A stretch of DNA of 62,000 bases from positions 356,768 to 418,767 of the forward strand of contig CAUYUJ010001381.1 in NCBI GenBank assembly GCA_963575745.1, in the 5' to 3' direction. A model generated the notes under the pieces. It was not told where the DNA came from, searched no databases, and worked only from the letters and a program-made list of their open reading frames with translations. Below, piece by piece: positions 1-10,550 of this stretch (within the stretch, counting starts at the first letter, position 1; each line of letters starts with the position of its first letter). Source of the stretch: Prorocentrum cordatum (taxonomy: Eukaryota; Sar; Dinophyceae; Prorocentrales; Prorocentraceae). A program made the translations under genes and the position numbers.

Positions 1-10
1 CCCCGCGGGC

Positions 11-1010
11 GCTTGCTGTCCGTCGGCCCCGCGTGGACACGCGGGGCCAATGCGGCCTCCGCATGTGCGCAGACCGCTCGGCCCAGTGCACGGTGGCTCC
101 AGGGCCCAGTCGGCTCCCTTCGCTGGTGCAGGCCAGTACGGCGTGCCACTTTACGGGCGCGTACTGCCCGTCGGCCCCGCGTGGCCACGCGAGGCCAATG
201 CGGCTTTCGCTTGTTCGCGGGCCAATGCGGCTTGCAATTTCTACGGGCGCATATTGTCCGTCGGCCTCGCGGGGCCACGCGGGGCCAATGCGGCCTTCGC
301 TTGTGCAAGGGCCTTCTTGGCTCCAGTGCAGTCGGCCCCCTCCGCCAGTGCAGGCCAATGCGGCCTGTCACTTTACGGGCGCATATTGTCCGTCGGCCTC
401 ATGAGGCCATGCGGGGCCAATGCGGCCTTCGCTTGTGCGCGGGCCCACTCGGCTCCAGCGGACGGCGGCTCCAGGGTCCAGTCGGCCCCCTCCGCTGGTG
501 CGCGCCAATGCGGTTTGCCATTTCTCGGGCGCATATTGTCCGTTGGCCCCGGGCGGCCACGCGGGGCCAATGCGGCTTTCGCTTGCGCACGGGCCCACTC
601 GGCCCCAGGTCGCGGAGGCTCCAGGACCCAGCCGGCTCCCTTCGCCGGTGCAAGCCAATGCGGCTTGCCTTTTTTACTGGCGCATACTGTCCGTCGGCCT
701 CATGGGGCCATGCGGGGCCACTGCGGCCTTCGCTTGTGCGCTGGCCCAATCGACTCCAGCGCGCGGCGGCGCCTGGGCCCTGTCGGCCCCATCCGCTGGT
801 GCAGGCCAAGGCGGCTGGCCATTTTACGGGCGCGTATTGTCCGTCGGCCTCATTTGGCTATGCGGGCGCGGCCCCCTCCGGCCCTTGCGCGCGGCAGCTC
901 GGGGGCCCAGGCGGCTCCCGCCGCTGGTGGGGTCGCTCAGTTGTTTGTTTCAGGGGCGCATCTTGCCCGTCGGTCCCAAGTGGCCATGCTGGACAAATGC
1001 GGTTCTCGCT
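11..1010. repeat. Imperfect ~150-bp tandem repeat, about 8 copies
   Basis: A core reading GTCCGTCGGCC (or close variants) recurs at about 18, 166, 256, 388, 538, 689, 839 and 965. The spacings are 148, 90, 132, 150, 151, 150 and 126 bp, so the basic unit is about 150 bp with a few internally deleted copies. Each core is followed by a GCGGGGCCAATGCGGC-like block and a segment ending near GCTCCAG. All frames on both strands are long and open here, which is expected from a GC-rich repeat with few stop triplets. I therefore do not call the overlapping reading frames genes. Confidence 0.85.
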
Positions 1011-1185
1011 AAGGCTGTCTGGTTTGTGGTCTCTCTGCTTGACGGCCCGCGCGGCCGCCGCTTGGGCCCGTGCGTCCGTCGCGGCACAACGCGGCGCGGA
1101 CTTCCCCGTTGTCGCGTCGTCTCTTCCGTCGGCATGGGGCGCAGCGACGGCGGAGAGTTGGGCTGCGCACGCGCGCGCTGCGCTC

Positions 1186-1480
1186 CACTTCGCGATGGGC
1201 GAAGTTGCGCAGGGGCACCTTCGCGTCTTTCTTGGGCGCATTGGGGGGGCGGGCGCGCAGGAAGCAGCCTGGTTCGACTCGGTGGCAGCAGCGCTGGCGG
1301 CAGGGAGCATCACTGTGCCCAAGAATTGGCTGGGGCCAAGTTTGAGGACTTTCGCTTTCAGAATGCCGACCTGGGCGGAGGCGAGAAGTGATGCGTCCTC
1401 CTGGCCATCGAGCTGGCCACGCGAGAGAAGGCCGGCGCGCTCGCGAAGCGCGAGTCGCGCGCGCGCGCGCTCGCGCGCAG
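1186..1480 (+). pseudogene. Fragment related to the segment just upstream of the recombinase at 4.3-5.9 kb
   Basis: Translated pieces here (RVFLGRIGG, AWFDSVAAALAAG, then in another frame FQNADLGGG and AIELATREKAGAL) match pieces translated from about 4445-4690 (RVFLERAAG, AWFDAIAAALAAD, FQGADLDGGQK, AIELATREQARAL). At 4.4 kb this segment lies directly before a tyrosine-recombinase domain. The simplest reading is a second, broken copy of the same YR-retrotransposon region. The two matching parts lie in different frames and a stop sits between them. The function of the segment is unknown. Confidence 0.55.
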
Positions 1481-2885
1481 GGTGAGAGCAAGGGGCAGCA
1501 GGCGGCCGCAGGGGCGGCAAGCGGAGACGCCAGCGCAGCCCTCCTCGCGTTTCTCCAAAAGAGAGACGAGGCTTTTGACGTGATATCGCGCGCCCGCCGT
1601 CGCGCGACGCGCCCGGGTCGCGTCGCGGGCGCACGCGGTGTCCCGCGTCGACATCTGCGCCTCGCTCAAAGCTGCAAGCCTCGAAGGTTTGCCCAGTGAT
1701 TTCCTGCCGAGGCGCCGCTTGGCTTGTCTAGGCGCCGCGCGTGCGCCCCTTTGAGCGCGAAGCTGGCGGCGCAGCTCCGACCTCGTGGGTGAGCTCGCCG
1801 GCGAATCGGCGAAGCTTCGGAAGCGCGGGATCGAGAAAGGTTTCGTCTGCGTGAAGCTTGCTGAGCGGTTGTCGCAGCATCTCGCCGGGGCAAATCGCGA
1901 CGCCGACGAGGACGAGGCAACACTTTCTGAAGACTTGAAATCTCGGCACGGGCACGGCACTTTTCTGTCGCGTGCGCTCGCGCCGCGCACACCTCGTCGC
2001 GCGAGGCCGCGGGGGCAAAGGTGACGCCCGAGCGCGTCCTGCCAACGCTCAGCCAATGACACCTCGCGTGGAGTCGCTGCGCGATCGGTGCCCGCGCGAC
2101 GGGCCAGCTGAGCTGCGCCGCAGCCGCGGCCTACCGCGACGTCTGCATGGCGGTGGGCCTCGGGGCCGCCCGCCATCAGCGGCGGGTGCAGCTCGCGTCC
2201 TATTGCGACGAGCAGGCCCGCCAGGATTGGGCTGGGCGCTCGCGCTCGGGCGCTTCGTCTTTCGAGGCTTGTGCGCGTTTCCTTTTTCGTTAACTTTGGC
2301 GTCCGCATTGGCCTCGCCGGTTGTTCGCAGGTGGGGCGCGCGGCAAAGCGCGTCGATGCCGCAATCCGGGGTCGCGCCGAGGAGGCCTGCGATGCCGACG
2401 AGGCTGCGGCCAAGTCGGCGCCGTGCGAGGCTGGCTCCAAGGCGGGCCCCAAGGGCGCCGCCAAGAACGGCGAGGGCGCGGCCCCGCAGGGCGAGAGCAG
2501 CGCCTCCATGGGCGGAATGGGCGCGGCCTCGCAGAGCTGGGGCGGGGGGGCCAATCGCGAGTCCTGGGGCGCGCAGGAGTCCAGGGGCGCGCGGCCCAAG
2601 CGCAGGTAGGGGGGCTGGCGCAGGCCGGCGACGCCTCCCCGCCCAGCGGAGCGCAAGCCGTAAGAAGGCTCGTTGTTGGCTCATTCCGCGCGCGCGATTG
2701 CTCTTTCGTTGCTGTCGGCAGGCGCGGGCGGAGCGTCGGCCGCCCAGGCGTCCGCAGACGCCAGCGCGAGCGGGAGGTGCGCACGCGCATTTGCAAAGGG
2801 ACCCCCCCCGCGCGCGGCGCGAGGGCTTTGGTGCGCGGCGTCGTGCAGATTCGTGGATGGAAGATGCGGCGCGCGCGGTCGACGT
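1481..2885. other. GC-rich stretch without a recognisable gene
   Basis: Long frames are open on both strands, but their translations are Arg/Ala/Pro-rich and resemble no family I know. Given its place between two YR-element fragments, this may be further decayed element sequence. I see no tandem repeat, RNA gene or promoter motif that I can support. Confidence 0.5.
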
Positions 2886-2888
2886 TTT

Positions 2889-2955
2889 GTCAGCCGACAG
2901 ATCGGCTCGCGCGCCAAGCAAGCTGCATCGGGGATGGGTGTAGCCTGGGCGACGG
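2889..2955. repeat. Dispersed hairpin repeat, copy 1
   Basis: Contains a 6-bp inverted repeat, AGCCGA (2892-2897) and TCGGCT (2902-2907), around a CAGA loop. It is followed by a conserved tail (CGCGCGCCAAGC, then a GGGG-rich part). The same module recurs at about 3013 and 4227. Confidence 0.7.
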
Positions 2956-3012
2956 TAAAATTTCGCGGCCCGGTTCGCTAGCAGAGTGGCGCGCGCGATC
3001 GGCGCGCCTTTT

Positions 3013-3081
3013 ATCAGCCGACAGATCGGCTCGTGCGCCAAGCTATCTTGCACTGGGGCTGGGCAGGGCCCAGACGACGTC
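3013..3081. repeat. Dispersed hairpin repeat, copy 2
   Basis: AGCCGA (3016-3021), loop CAGA, TCGGCT (3026-3031), then a tail very similar to copy 1 for about 65 bp (CGTGCGCCAAGC, TTGCACTGGGG, GGGCAGGGCCC). It starts 124 bp after copy 1 and lies just upstream of the recognisable RT remnant. Confidence 0.7.
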
Positions 3082-3182
3082 GCTGCCAACGCGGCTTCTT
3101 CCGCGAGCATGCGTGCAGGGCGGCGGCGTTCGCTTTCGCTGCGCGTCCGCGATCGACGCCTTGTTTCTCGCGCCTACTCGCA

Positions 3183-3674
3183 ATGCACGGGCGGCTGCCG
3201 CCGCCTCCGCCAGCGCATGCGTGGGACAGGGTCGGCGCGCTCATCTCGCGCTTCGTGCGCCGCCTTCTGTGCATTCCGATGCTGCGCTTTGTCGATAACC
3301 TCTTTGGCGCCAAGCGCGCGGCCTGCCCCGAGCATGCGCTCGGGTGCATCGTGCGGCTCGCGCGATGCATCCTCGGTCCTTCTGCGATAGCGGCGGACGA
3401 AGTCGCCGCGGGCATGTCGCTAGTCGTCCTTGGCCTCCAGGCCCGCGCAGACCAAGACGGTTTCTCGTGCGCTCCCTCGCCCGACAAGGTCAACAAGTGG
3501 CGCGGTCGCATTGGCGACGCGCTCTCCTCGGGTGCGTTGCGGCCAGGCGACTCGGCAAAGCTGGCGGGCGCCCTGATGTGGGCATGCTCAGGCATGTTCC
3601 ATCGCGTGGGGCGTGCGCTCATCAGGCCCCTGTTTGCCCAGTCAAAGCAGTGCGGCGTAGCGGTGTCGCAGTAG
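3183..3674 (+). pseudogene. YR-type retrotransposon reverse transcriptase, C-terminal remnant
   Basis: The translation carries the end of an RT palm and thumb of the DIRS/Ngaro type. FVDNLFG stands where such RTs have a Y/F-x-D-D box, with Asn replacing the second Asp. It is followed by a PEHALGCIV segment, LVVLGLQ, SPDKVNKWRGRI and KLAGALMWACSGMFHRVGRAL, an arrangement (LG...K...W...I...L.G....LAG.L....... GR) typical of the RT-RNase H linker in these elements. The upstream fingers and palm are missing or scrambled, with two hairpin repeats inserted just before. The same family is represented far better at 37.1-39.3 kb. Inactive. Confidence 0.7.
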
Positions 3675-4178
3675 CTGCGCGTCGCGCTCGAGTGGTGGAC
3701 AGAACCCTTGAGCTGAAACTCTGCGAAGCCCGCGCCTGGGCGCCCGACCGGCGCGAGGCCGCGCAGCTCTTCATCGACGCGCGCAGCACGCCCCCCCGCG
3801 TTGCGGCAGTGCTCTTTCTGGACGGGCGGGCTTCCTAATCTGACTGGTGCCCGCCCGAGCGCGCCCTGCGCCATTTCGAGAAAAGGGGCGATGCGCACAT
3901 AATGTCCCTCGAGCTGCTTGCGATTACTTTTGGCTTTTCCCACCTTCAGCGGCGCGCTCGCGGGCAGGCGCGCGCAACTCTGGTCCGGCAACTTCGGCGC
4001 CGAGGCAGCTGCGCGGAAAGGCGCTCCGAAGGAATGGGGTTATACGTGTCTCACCAATTCGCTGTGGATGCAGGCGGCGCAATTGCGCGTCTCGCTCCGC
4101 GTCGACCGCTTGCCCTCTAAGCTTAACGTGGCCGATTTGCCGTCGCGTGAGCAGTCGTTCTGGGGGCCCGCGCCCTAG
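3675..4178 (+). pseudogene. RNase H domain remnant of the same YR element
   Basis: Pieces in successive frames follow RNase H order. AAVLFLDGRAS may be the first-Asp strand. MSLELLAITFGF carries the Glu. LWSGNFGAEAAARKG corresponds to the strand that normally carries the second Asp but has Asn. LPSKLNVADLPSRE matches the final N-x-A-D-x-x-S-R signature of retroelement RNase H. Frame changes near 3840 and 3915 break the domain. The stop at 4176-4178 after FWGPAP is probably the original end of the RT-RNase H ORF. Confidence 0.65.
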
Positions 4179-4226
4179 GCGCCCTTTTCAGCTGCGCGGA
4201 CGCCGCTGCGCCGCGCGTAGACATCA

Positions 4227-4296
4227 TTCAGCCGACAGCTCGGCTCGCGTGCCAGAGTTGTCGTGCACCCGGGCGGGGCAGTGCCTGGGAGCGCGA
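4227..4296. repeat. Dispersed hairpin repeat, copy 3
   Basis: AGCCGA (4230-4235), loop CAGC, TCGGCT (4240-4245), then a diverged form of the shared tail (CGTGCC, GTGCACCCGGG, GGGCAGTGCC). It lies between the end of the RNase H remnant and the recombinase ORF of the same element, so here it is intergenic. Confidence 0.65.
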
Positions 4297-4330
4297 GTGC
4301 CGTTGCCATGCGCGCCTTTTCTGCGTCGCG

Positions 4331-5866
4331 GTGGCGCGGGCCTGGCGCCGCGAAATCGCCCCATGCGCGCTCGGCCAAGCCGCGGCGGCAGAGGGTCTGG
4401 CCGGCGCGCGCTCTGCACTTGATCGGCAATGGCCAGGCGCGCCGCTTCCATGCGGGTCTTCTTGGAGAGAGCAGCTGGCCAAGGCGGGCGCGACGCCGCG
4501 TGGTTCGATGCAATCGCGGCGGCGCTCGCCGCCGACAGCGCGTCGCGGCCCCGCGCGCTCGCCGGGGGGATTCAAAGATTTCCATTTCCAGGGCGCGGAT
4601 CTCGACGGCGGCCAGAAGCGGTGCATTCGCGTGGCCATAGAGCTCGCGACGCGCGAGCAGGCTCGCGCACTTCGCGGTGCGCCCTGGCAGCAGCGCGCCC
4701 GCCGCGTGCGCGCGCAGGCAGTCGCCCATGGACAACGAACGGCGCCGTCGTCGGCGCCGGTCGCTTGGGGCGCGACCGTGGACGCACTCTGGGAAGAAAG
4801 AATCGCAGTTGCGCAGGGGGCCCGCGCGCCGCAGTGCAGCGCTGGCCCGCGCGCGGAGCTCCGCAATCTTCGTCGGCGGCTCGACGGCCAGGATGGCCCG
4901 GCGAGCGTCGCCGAGTGGCTTGCTTCGGCGCGCGCAGCGGCCCTCCTGGGCGCATGCCCGCGCTCCATCGCCTCCTTCGAGAGTGGCGTGGCAGCATGGG
5001 TCGCGTTCGCGCGTGTAGCCTTAGCGCTGCGCGGGCGCGAGCTGCCGCCGTCCGCCGACGGGCTGCTAGCGCGGTCGCTGCTATTTCGCTCCGACCAGAT
5101 TTTGTCCAGTTACATCTCGCACGTTAAGTTGGCTTGTCAGGTTTGCGGTCTCCCTGTGGGCGTGTTTCATGATGCGCCGCTTCGACGCGCCAGATGCGCG
5201 ATTCGCAAGCGCGGCGCCTTCTAGCCCAGGGTGCCTTTGTTCATTCGGGAAGCCGCAGTGTGCGCGCTGCTGAAGCTGGCAAAAGAGCGGCACGAGTCCG
5301 CCGTCTTCGCGCAGCTCTTTCTTGTCACATGCGTATTTATCCCGCGCCTCCCCTCGGAGGCCTTAGGCATTTCGTTCGACGGCTCCGCCTTCCGCCAGGG
5401 CGCGGGGGCCTCCCTCATTTTGTGTGACGGCCTCTTGCAGCTCATACTGGCGCGTCGCCAGAAAAAGAAATCCGGTTCCGTGCTGCAGCGGGCGTGCTGG
5501 TGCGAGCGTTTCACCGTGACGTGCCCAATCCACGCGCTCGGCGCTCGGCTCGCGGATCTGCCCGTGGGCATCCAGCCGTTCACGAGCATTAGCGCGGCAA
5601 GCTCGCTGAGCGCGCTGCGCTTTTTCCTCGGCCAGCTCGGCGGCAAAGACGCGGCGCTTCATCGCACTCATGACCTGCGGCGCGGTCACGCATTGGACCT
5701 TCAGCAGAGAGGCGGCACCTCGAGCGAAACCCTTCAAGCGGGCGAATGGACTTCGCCCGCGTTTTTTTTTGCCCCCCCCCCCCCCCCGGACCTGGATATG
5801 ACGCCATCGGGGCTCGGCGCCGTGGTTGAAGCGCACCTGGCCGAGTCTGAAGACGACCTGGGTTAA
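4331..5866 (+). pseudogene. Tyrosine recombinase of a decayed YR retrotransposon (copy 1)
   Basis: One frame runs from 4331 to the TAA at 5864 with a single in-frame TAG at 5222. The N-terminal part is unassigned. From about 4950 there is a core-binding-like segment (PRSIASFESGVAAW, then ILSSYISHVKLACQVCG). The catalytic domain follows: LPSEALGISF carries the box I Arg, and THDLRRGHALDL carries the H-x-x-R of box II, with GEWTSPAF just after. The Tyr nucleophile expected next is absent: the DNA there is a run of nine T (5762-5770), one G and sixteen C (5772-5787). The tail (VVEAHLAESEDDLG) resumes in frame. This fits a DIRS/Ngaro-type integrase, inactive as it stands. Confidence 0.75.
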
Positions 5867-5992
5867 CTGCCAGCGACCCAGGCGTCGAGCGTTGCCCGCG
5901 TGCAAATATTCGTGCACTCGCGCGCGTCGCTTCTTGGGCGCGCGTGCTGCGCGCGTCGCCGCCGCACGGTGCACCAGCGTGCTAATGCTAGG

Positions 5993-6127
5993 GGTGCTTG
6001 CATCCCTGGCGCCCCACTCGTCGGCTCGGACTGGCGCCGCCAGGCTGGGCGGCGCGGGGGGCGCCGCGCCCCTTGTGAAGTGGGCGCAGGCGCCGTCGGG
6101 CGCGGGGGGCTACTGGCGCGGCTGCAA
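5993..6127. repeat. Long direct repeat, copy 1 (pair with 6602-6736)
   Basis: About 130 bp that recurs 609 bp downstream at roughly 87 per cent identity by eye. Both copies are in the same open frame and read as S-A-x-T-G-A-A-x-L-G-G-A, then PLVKW or LLVKW, then QAPSGAGGYWR. It lies just after the recombinase of YR copy 1, so it may be a relic of the 3' repeats of that element, but I could not find the matching 5' repeat. Confidence 0.7.
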
Positions 6128-6601
6128 TCTGCGGTGGGCGCACAGCGCCTTCATAAGCGCGCGCGCTGGAGCTGCGTTGTGCGCGGGCACTAATTTCGCG
6201 ACCGCGCCTGGCCCGCGCGCAGGCGGGCGAGCCGCGCGCGCGAGCCGCCTCCCGCTATCCTGCGACGCGCGGGGCGCGGCCCAACTCCAAGGGCTCGCGC
6301 GCGCGATGGGGGGAAGTGCGAAGCCGCGCGCGGCGCCGCGCGCAGCCCCGCGAGAAGGGCGCGCGGCGCGCGCAAGGCGCGGGCCCGCGGCGCGCACGCT
6401 TACACCGCTTGTTCTTCTTCTTCCGTCGCGGTGTGCGATCTGCACTGGCGCGCCGCGGGGATCCCGTCGGGGCGGTTCGCGGCGCGCCTCGGGGTTGAGC
6501 GGGTCGCAGGTATTGGTTCTTGCAGCCTGCGGGCATCGGCCCTTGCGCCCTGCCGTCGGCGGACGGCGCGCGCGCTTTCGCCCCGCCCTCCCGCGCCCGT
6601 G

Positions 6602-6736
6602 GGTACTTTCACCCCTGGGGCCCCGCGCGTCGGCTCAGACTGGCGCCGCCAAGCTGGGCGGCGCGAGGTGTGTCGCACTCCTTGTCAAGTGGGTGCAGGC
6701 GCCGTCGGGTGCGGGAGGCTACTGGCGCAGCTGAAA
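6602..6736. repeat. Long direct repeat, copy 2
   Basis: Partner of 5993-6127. Immediately after it the GC content drops sharply and the sequence style changes, so this end may coincide with an element boundary. Confidence 0.7.
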
Positions 6737-6814
6737 AGTGCGTCGGTTCCAAGGCGACTGAGGGGCAGCCACCGATTCGCCATCGGAGCTAAGAGTGGTC
6801 TCCCACGCGGCACG

Positions 6815-7150
6815 ATGCACATCGTGGAAGAAGACCTGGAGAACAAGGACAGGTCAAGACAATTCAAAAGACTCCCTGCTGAAGCCGTATTCGTTGTCAA
6901 CGGTTTACTCTGTACACTGGCGTATCACCGTGTCGCGGCTTGCTTGGGCGTCAACATGCTTGTTTACCTCATCTTAACATGCCCAATCATCAGGCGCCGA
7001 CGGAAGCGTTTGATCGCAGCAGGGAAGCAGAAGCACGCCAAGTTAGCGGGGAAGCGATCGCGCAGGCAACTGCAGCGGCGAATGCCAACCGCGCTCGAAA
7101 GACGACAGCGCGACAAGCTGGACAGCATCATCGCAGATCTGGAGACCTAG
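6815..7150 (+). CDS. Hypothetical short ORF with a hydrophobic segment
   Basis: From the ATG at 6815 to the TAG at 7148 a 111-residue protein could be made. Residues about 25-60 are hydrophobic (AVFVVNGLLCTLAYH, NMLVYLILTCPII), followed by a strongly basic tail (RRRRKR, KRSRRQLQRR). It would fit a small membrane protein with a basic tail, but I recognise no family. It lies directly upstream of a decayed copia pol and could be a piece of that element. Low confidence that it is a gene. Confidence 0.25.
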   Translation: MHIVEEDLENKDRSRQFKRLPAEAVFVVNGLLCTLAYHRVAACLGVNMLVYLILTCPIIRRRRKRLIAAGKQKHAKLAGKRSRRQLQRRMPTALERRQRDKLDSIIADLET

Positions 7151-7929
7151 TTGTGGTCTACCGACCTACATAGCAAACAAAGGCGACAGGGGGATGGGAT
7201 GTACTATTCCCTGTATTGCGCAATATACCCGACCGTTGACAAGTGATCGTGCAAGCGGGTGCGAGGGAACGTGCGGTGCAATGCCCCGACGTCCGGCACG
7301 CGTTGTACATCGATGCTCTTATGGTGCGTGAACTTGGATCTGTCAACGCTGCCATGCGCAGTGGTCGCGTTCATCGTTTGTCTGGCGGCTGGGCAACCAG
7401 CCATTGCGTTCGGGTGCGCCCCCGATTCGCGAGGCAGCTTGCGAATGATTATCGGAAGCAAAACAACCAAAGGTACATCCTGCATTGTAGTACTCCACCT
7501 GGCATTATTTCAGGATTGAAGTCGCAGTTTGCCTACGCCTCGCTAAGTGTGTGCACAATGTGCCAGAATTCGCTCATGCCGACAGCAGTGCGATCATACA
7601 TGTCGACAACGACGTAACTCTTGGATTCCATTCTTACGAAGGAACGGACACGCCCTAACCATTCAGACATTATTGGCGGTAGCTGGCCCAGGATCATTCA
7701 ATGTCTTACGTCAACCAGGCCTTTTGCTGGATGTTGTGAAGATTTTTGCAAATCCATGAATTGGCCGATGGCGGATCGGGAAATAGCCGAGAAGATCGAC
7801 CACTGGAGAACGATCCCGGAAGTCCAACTAATCGGGCCAGATGCTGGACGACTTCCCACGATCCATGAGGAAATTGAGGAAGGTTTGGATGCGCGCATAT
7901 TTGGGAATCGTCATGACGAGCTCACAACG
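7151..7929. other. Probable 5' part of the decayed copia pol; no intact gene
   Basis: Only short frames, none with a motif I can name. Composition and position suggest protease/integrase-linker remains of the copia copy that follows, but this is inference from context only. Confidence 0.35.
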
Positions 7930-9840
7930 TAAATGCTGCTACAAGAGGAAGAGCCAGTGGCAGGCCACTACGGGTCAGCGCTATACGCGGCGCCAGCGAA
8001 AATGATACCAGACGAATGCGTCCTGATCTGCACGATGTCTGAGGAGCAGCGCATCTTGTCCCAGGAGCATGGAGCACAGGCCAGAAGAGAATATGGAATC
8101 CTATGCTACGCCCGTGCAACTTGCGAGTCCGATGCCAGCTATGCGCTGGATTCGGGCTGCCATGGAGAATATGTGGAACTATGTATCACAACGGACATAG
8201 CAAACGTTCTATTCCCAGAACAACGACACCAGCTATTTCAAGTCGCGGGCATAGCCGCGATCATGGCATACATAGCCACGGCTTTCAAGCGCGCTGTAGT
8301 CGTGAAGGAGGACGGCCTACTGACGCAAACAGAAATTCAGGCAACCCTTTGGAAGGTATAAAAAGCCCTCTACACTGAGCTACATATGTGGCCTGGCAAT
8401 GATAGCTTTCGCATGTTCCCACTCGCAGGCGCTACAAACGTCGCGGCATCAAGATATGCACTGAGATCGAAATTCGCCAAGAACGGAAAACAAAGGCGAG
8501 ATGGAGCGCGCGATGCGCCTCAGGCCCCCGTTGCGAGGCATCGTAGACGTCGAGGCCTTCGACGTCGAAGCCTCTTCGGGCACAGCGCGGGGGGCCGACC
8601 AGATGCTCTTGGCCAGCGCGGCGGAGTGCAGGCGAGAGTGGACGCTCGCATCCTTAGATATTGACAGGGCTTCCCTCAAAGGACCGACTTATCAGGGGCC
8701 AGCAGCGGCCGCTGGAGAGAAGGAGAGATTAGTGTGTTTCACGCTCCTTCCCGTTTCCGCATCGGCGTTCCGAACGTTGCCAGGCTGTGCCAATTTTGAC
8801 AAGACAAATCGCTGTCTCCAGTGCCTGGGGCCTGGTGCGGGCGCCAAAGATGCTCCCATCGAGCATCCCCGCTCAAGCATAAGGTCATCGCAGGGGGGTC
8901 CGGGCTCCACGGCGCGAAACACAATGCAGAGTTGCATGCGGGCCCGACCCTACTTGCGGCCACCGCATAAACGTGGCAGGCGAGGAAATCCGCATCGACA
9001 AGCACGCGCAACGCGTAAGAAAGACATTTGGCAAATTTAAGTCGGACAGGCAAACGCATGCAACTGGCGCCGCGCGTTGCGCCAGACCCCCGAACGGCGA
9101 CATCACTGCGGTCCAGGGTGAGCGCGTCGAACACTTGAGAGCCATCCGACATCCCGAGCTAACAGGAGCAGCGCCCGAGGAGAAAGCCACCGCGGCGGTG
9201 ACAGACATGTTTATTCGTTTGAGGGGTGCACTGGCATATGCCCTCATCGCGCAGGTGTGTCTCGTGGTCTACGTCGTTTCGCTACAACGAGTACAAAAAC
9301 CTGCGCACGTTCAGGTTCGGAGGTTGAACGCGGTGACCAGAAAGCCGTTATCTTGTCCTTGGAAACTCACGCACCCAGTAATGACGCCAACGGTCGAGGT
9401 GGGTTCCCCTGTCGACTGGATGTTGCCGCGTGATGGACTATGCGGACGACGAAGAAAATGGGTTCGGCATCCGCGGGGAATGCCTGCTGATGCGCGTGAA
9501 CGCGCGCAGCGGCGCAACATTTTTCCACCGCGCGGATGCATACTGCAAGTCGCATCGACTTCACGTGCGTCCAAGCAGTTCAGCGGAAGCTCTAGCGTCG
9601 GCACGCAATCTCGAAGATTGCTACCCGACGATAGTCGCGCTGCGCGAACTCAGGGCGAGATCCATTATGTCTCCCGGGGAATGTAAGAGAGCGTTGGCAA
9701 TTGGCAGCCTCGGCGTACAAGTATCTTTCACCATTGATGCCGAATATGTCGTCAAATCCTTGCGCAGTAAAGTTCGGAAGAAACTTACAGAACGCATGTT
9801 ACTCGGGCAGATAAGTTCGACCAGACAGGTGAGGTAGAGA
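7930..9840 (+). pseudogene. Decayed Ty1/copia reverse transcriptase and RNase H
   Basis: Fragments in several frames follow the order of a dinoflagellate copia pol family I know. 7933-8361 holds linker sequence (SYALDSGCHGEYVELC, HQLFQVAGIAAIMAYIA). 8501-8870 holds the RT fingers/palm (ASLDIDRASLKG in place of the copia D-x-x-x-A-F-L-x-G box, then CLQCLGPG.G.KDAP). 8973-9400 continues (NVAGEEIRIDKHAQRV, IRHPELTGA, RLRGALAYALIAQV, QVRRLNAVTRK). 9430-9837 holds RNase H pieces (SHRLHVRPSSSAEALA, LEDCYPTIVALRELRA, VSFTIDAEYVVKSL). The catalytic Asp-Asp that should precede NVAGEE is replaced by a stop (frame reading LLAATA), so it is inactive. Confidence 0.75.
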
Positions 9841-9902
9841 AATATTGTACTCTGTGTTAAATGGTGTGATGCGTGGATCGCACAGCAGACGGACATATAA
9901 GG

Positions 9903-10040
9903 GATGTGTTGATCGTAAATTGTTGTTACGGGTAATGTCATGATGTAAAGAGATGTACGCCACGCCGTAGCATTGCAGAACGCACGCAGTACTGAGCCAG
10001 CCCTGTCATGGGTTTGCGGACCGCGCTTGATCAACACATC
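9903..10040. repeat. Perfect 12-bp inverted repeat enclosing ~114 bp
   Basis: GATGTGTTGATC (9903-9914) and GATCAACACATC (10029-10040) are exact reverse complements. They lie just downstream of the decayed copia RNase H, near where a 3' LTR could be. No LTR pair could be found by eye. Confidence 0.6.
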
Positions 10041-10550
10041 TGCGCCTGGCAACGAGCGCCCGGTTAAGGGCTTCCCTGCTATTTTGTAGTTGGCGCCCGC
10101 CACTGGGCATTCATTTTTTTTTTGTGGTCCATCGAATGGCCGCGCAGACTGTTGCTCGGCACTTGGCCGCAGGCTCACACTGCACCTTCTGTGTGCCGCT
10201 TAGCGTGCGCCCATGTTGCTGTCTAGGCTGAGTTGCCGATCAGCGGTGGCCCATCATAGGGGAACCCCGGGCAAAATGGAATAATCTTGCCCGGCTTCAG
10301 ATGCTCGGCAACAAGCTGCGCACCGTAGTGAGCTACACCGAAGGGGCAGGAGGAGCGGCTGACAGCTGCTATCGGCGGGATAAGACACCACCCTCCTCCT
10401 GCGTCGATGGGCGCGCCGCCAAACCATTATTACTTAACAGCGAAGACTGATAGGTTTCTAGTAGGGTCAAAAGAGAGCATCATGACTCCACAGGGGGGTC
10501 CGGGCGGCATCCGGGGAGCTGGGTCCGAACTCGTTTTTCGCAAACAGTCA
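10041..10550. other. No gene recognised
   Basis: Contains a short T-run near 10115 and a G-rich patch near 10490. No ORF of interest, tandem repeat or RNA gene is apparent before the 73-bp satellite begins. Confidence 0.5.

Noticed and set aside
13-1485. 490-codon plus-strand frame and several overlapping long frames
   Set aside because: They run over the GC-rich 150-bp tandem repeat, and frames are open on both strands. No domain, and length is explained by lack of AT-rich stops.
1358-2656. 432-codon minus-strand frame
   Set aside because: Arg/Ala/Pro-rich, no motif, and opposite to fragments of a plus-strand element. Typical of antisense openness in GC-rich DNA.
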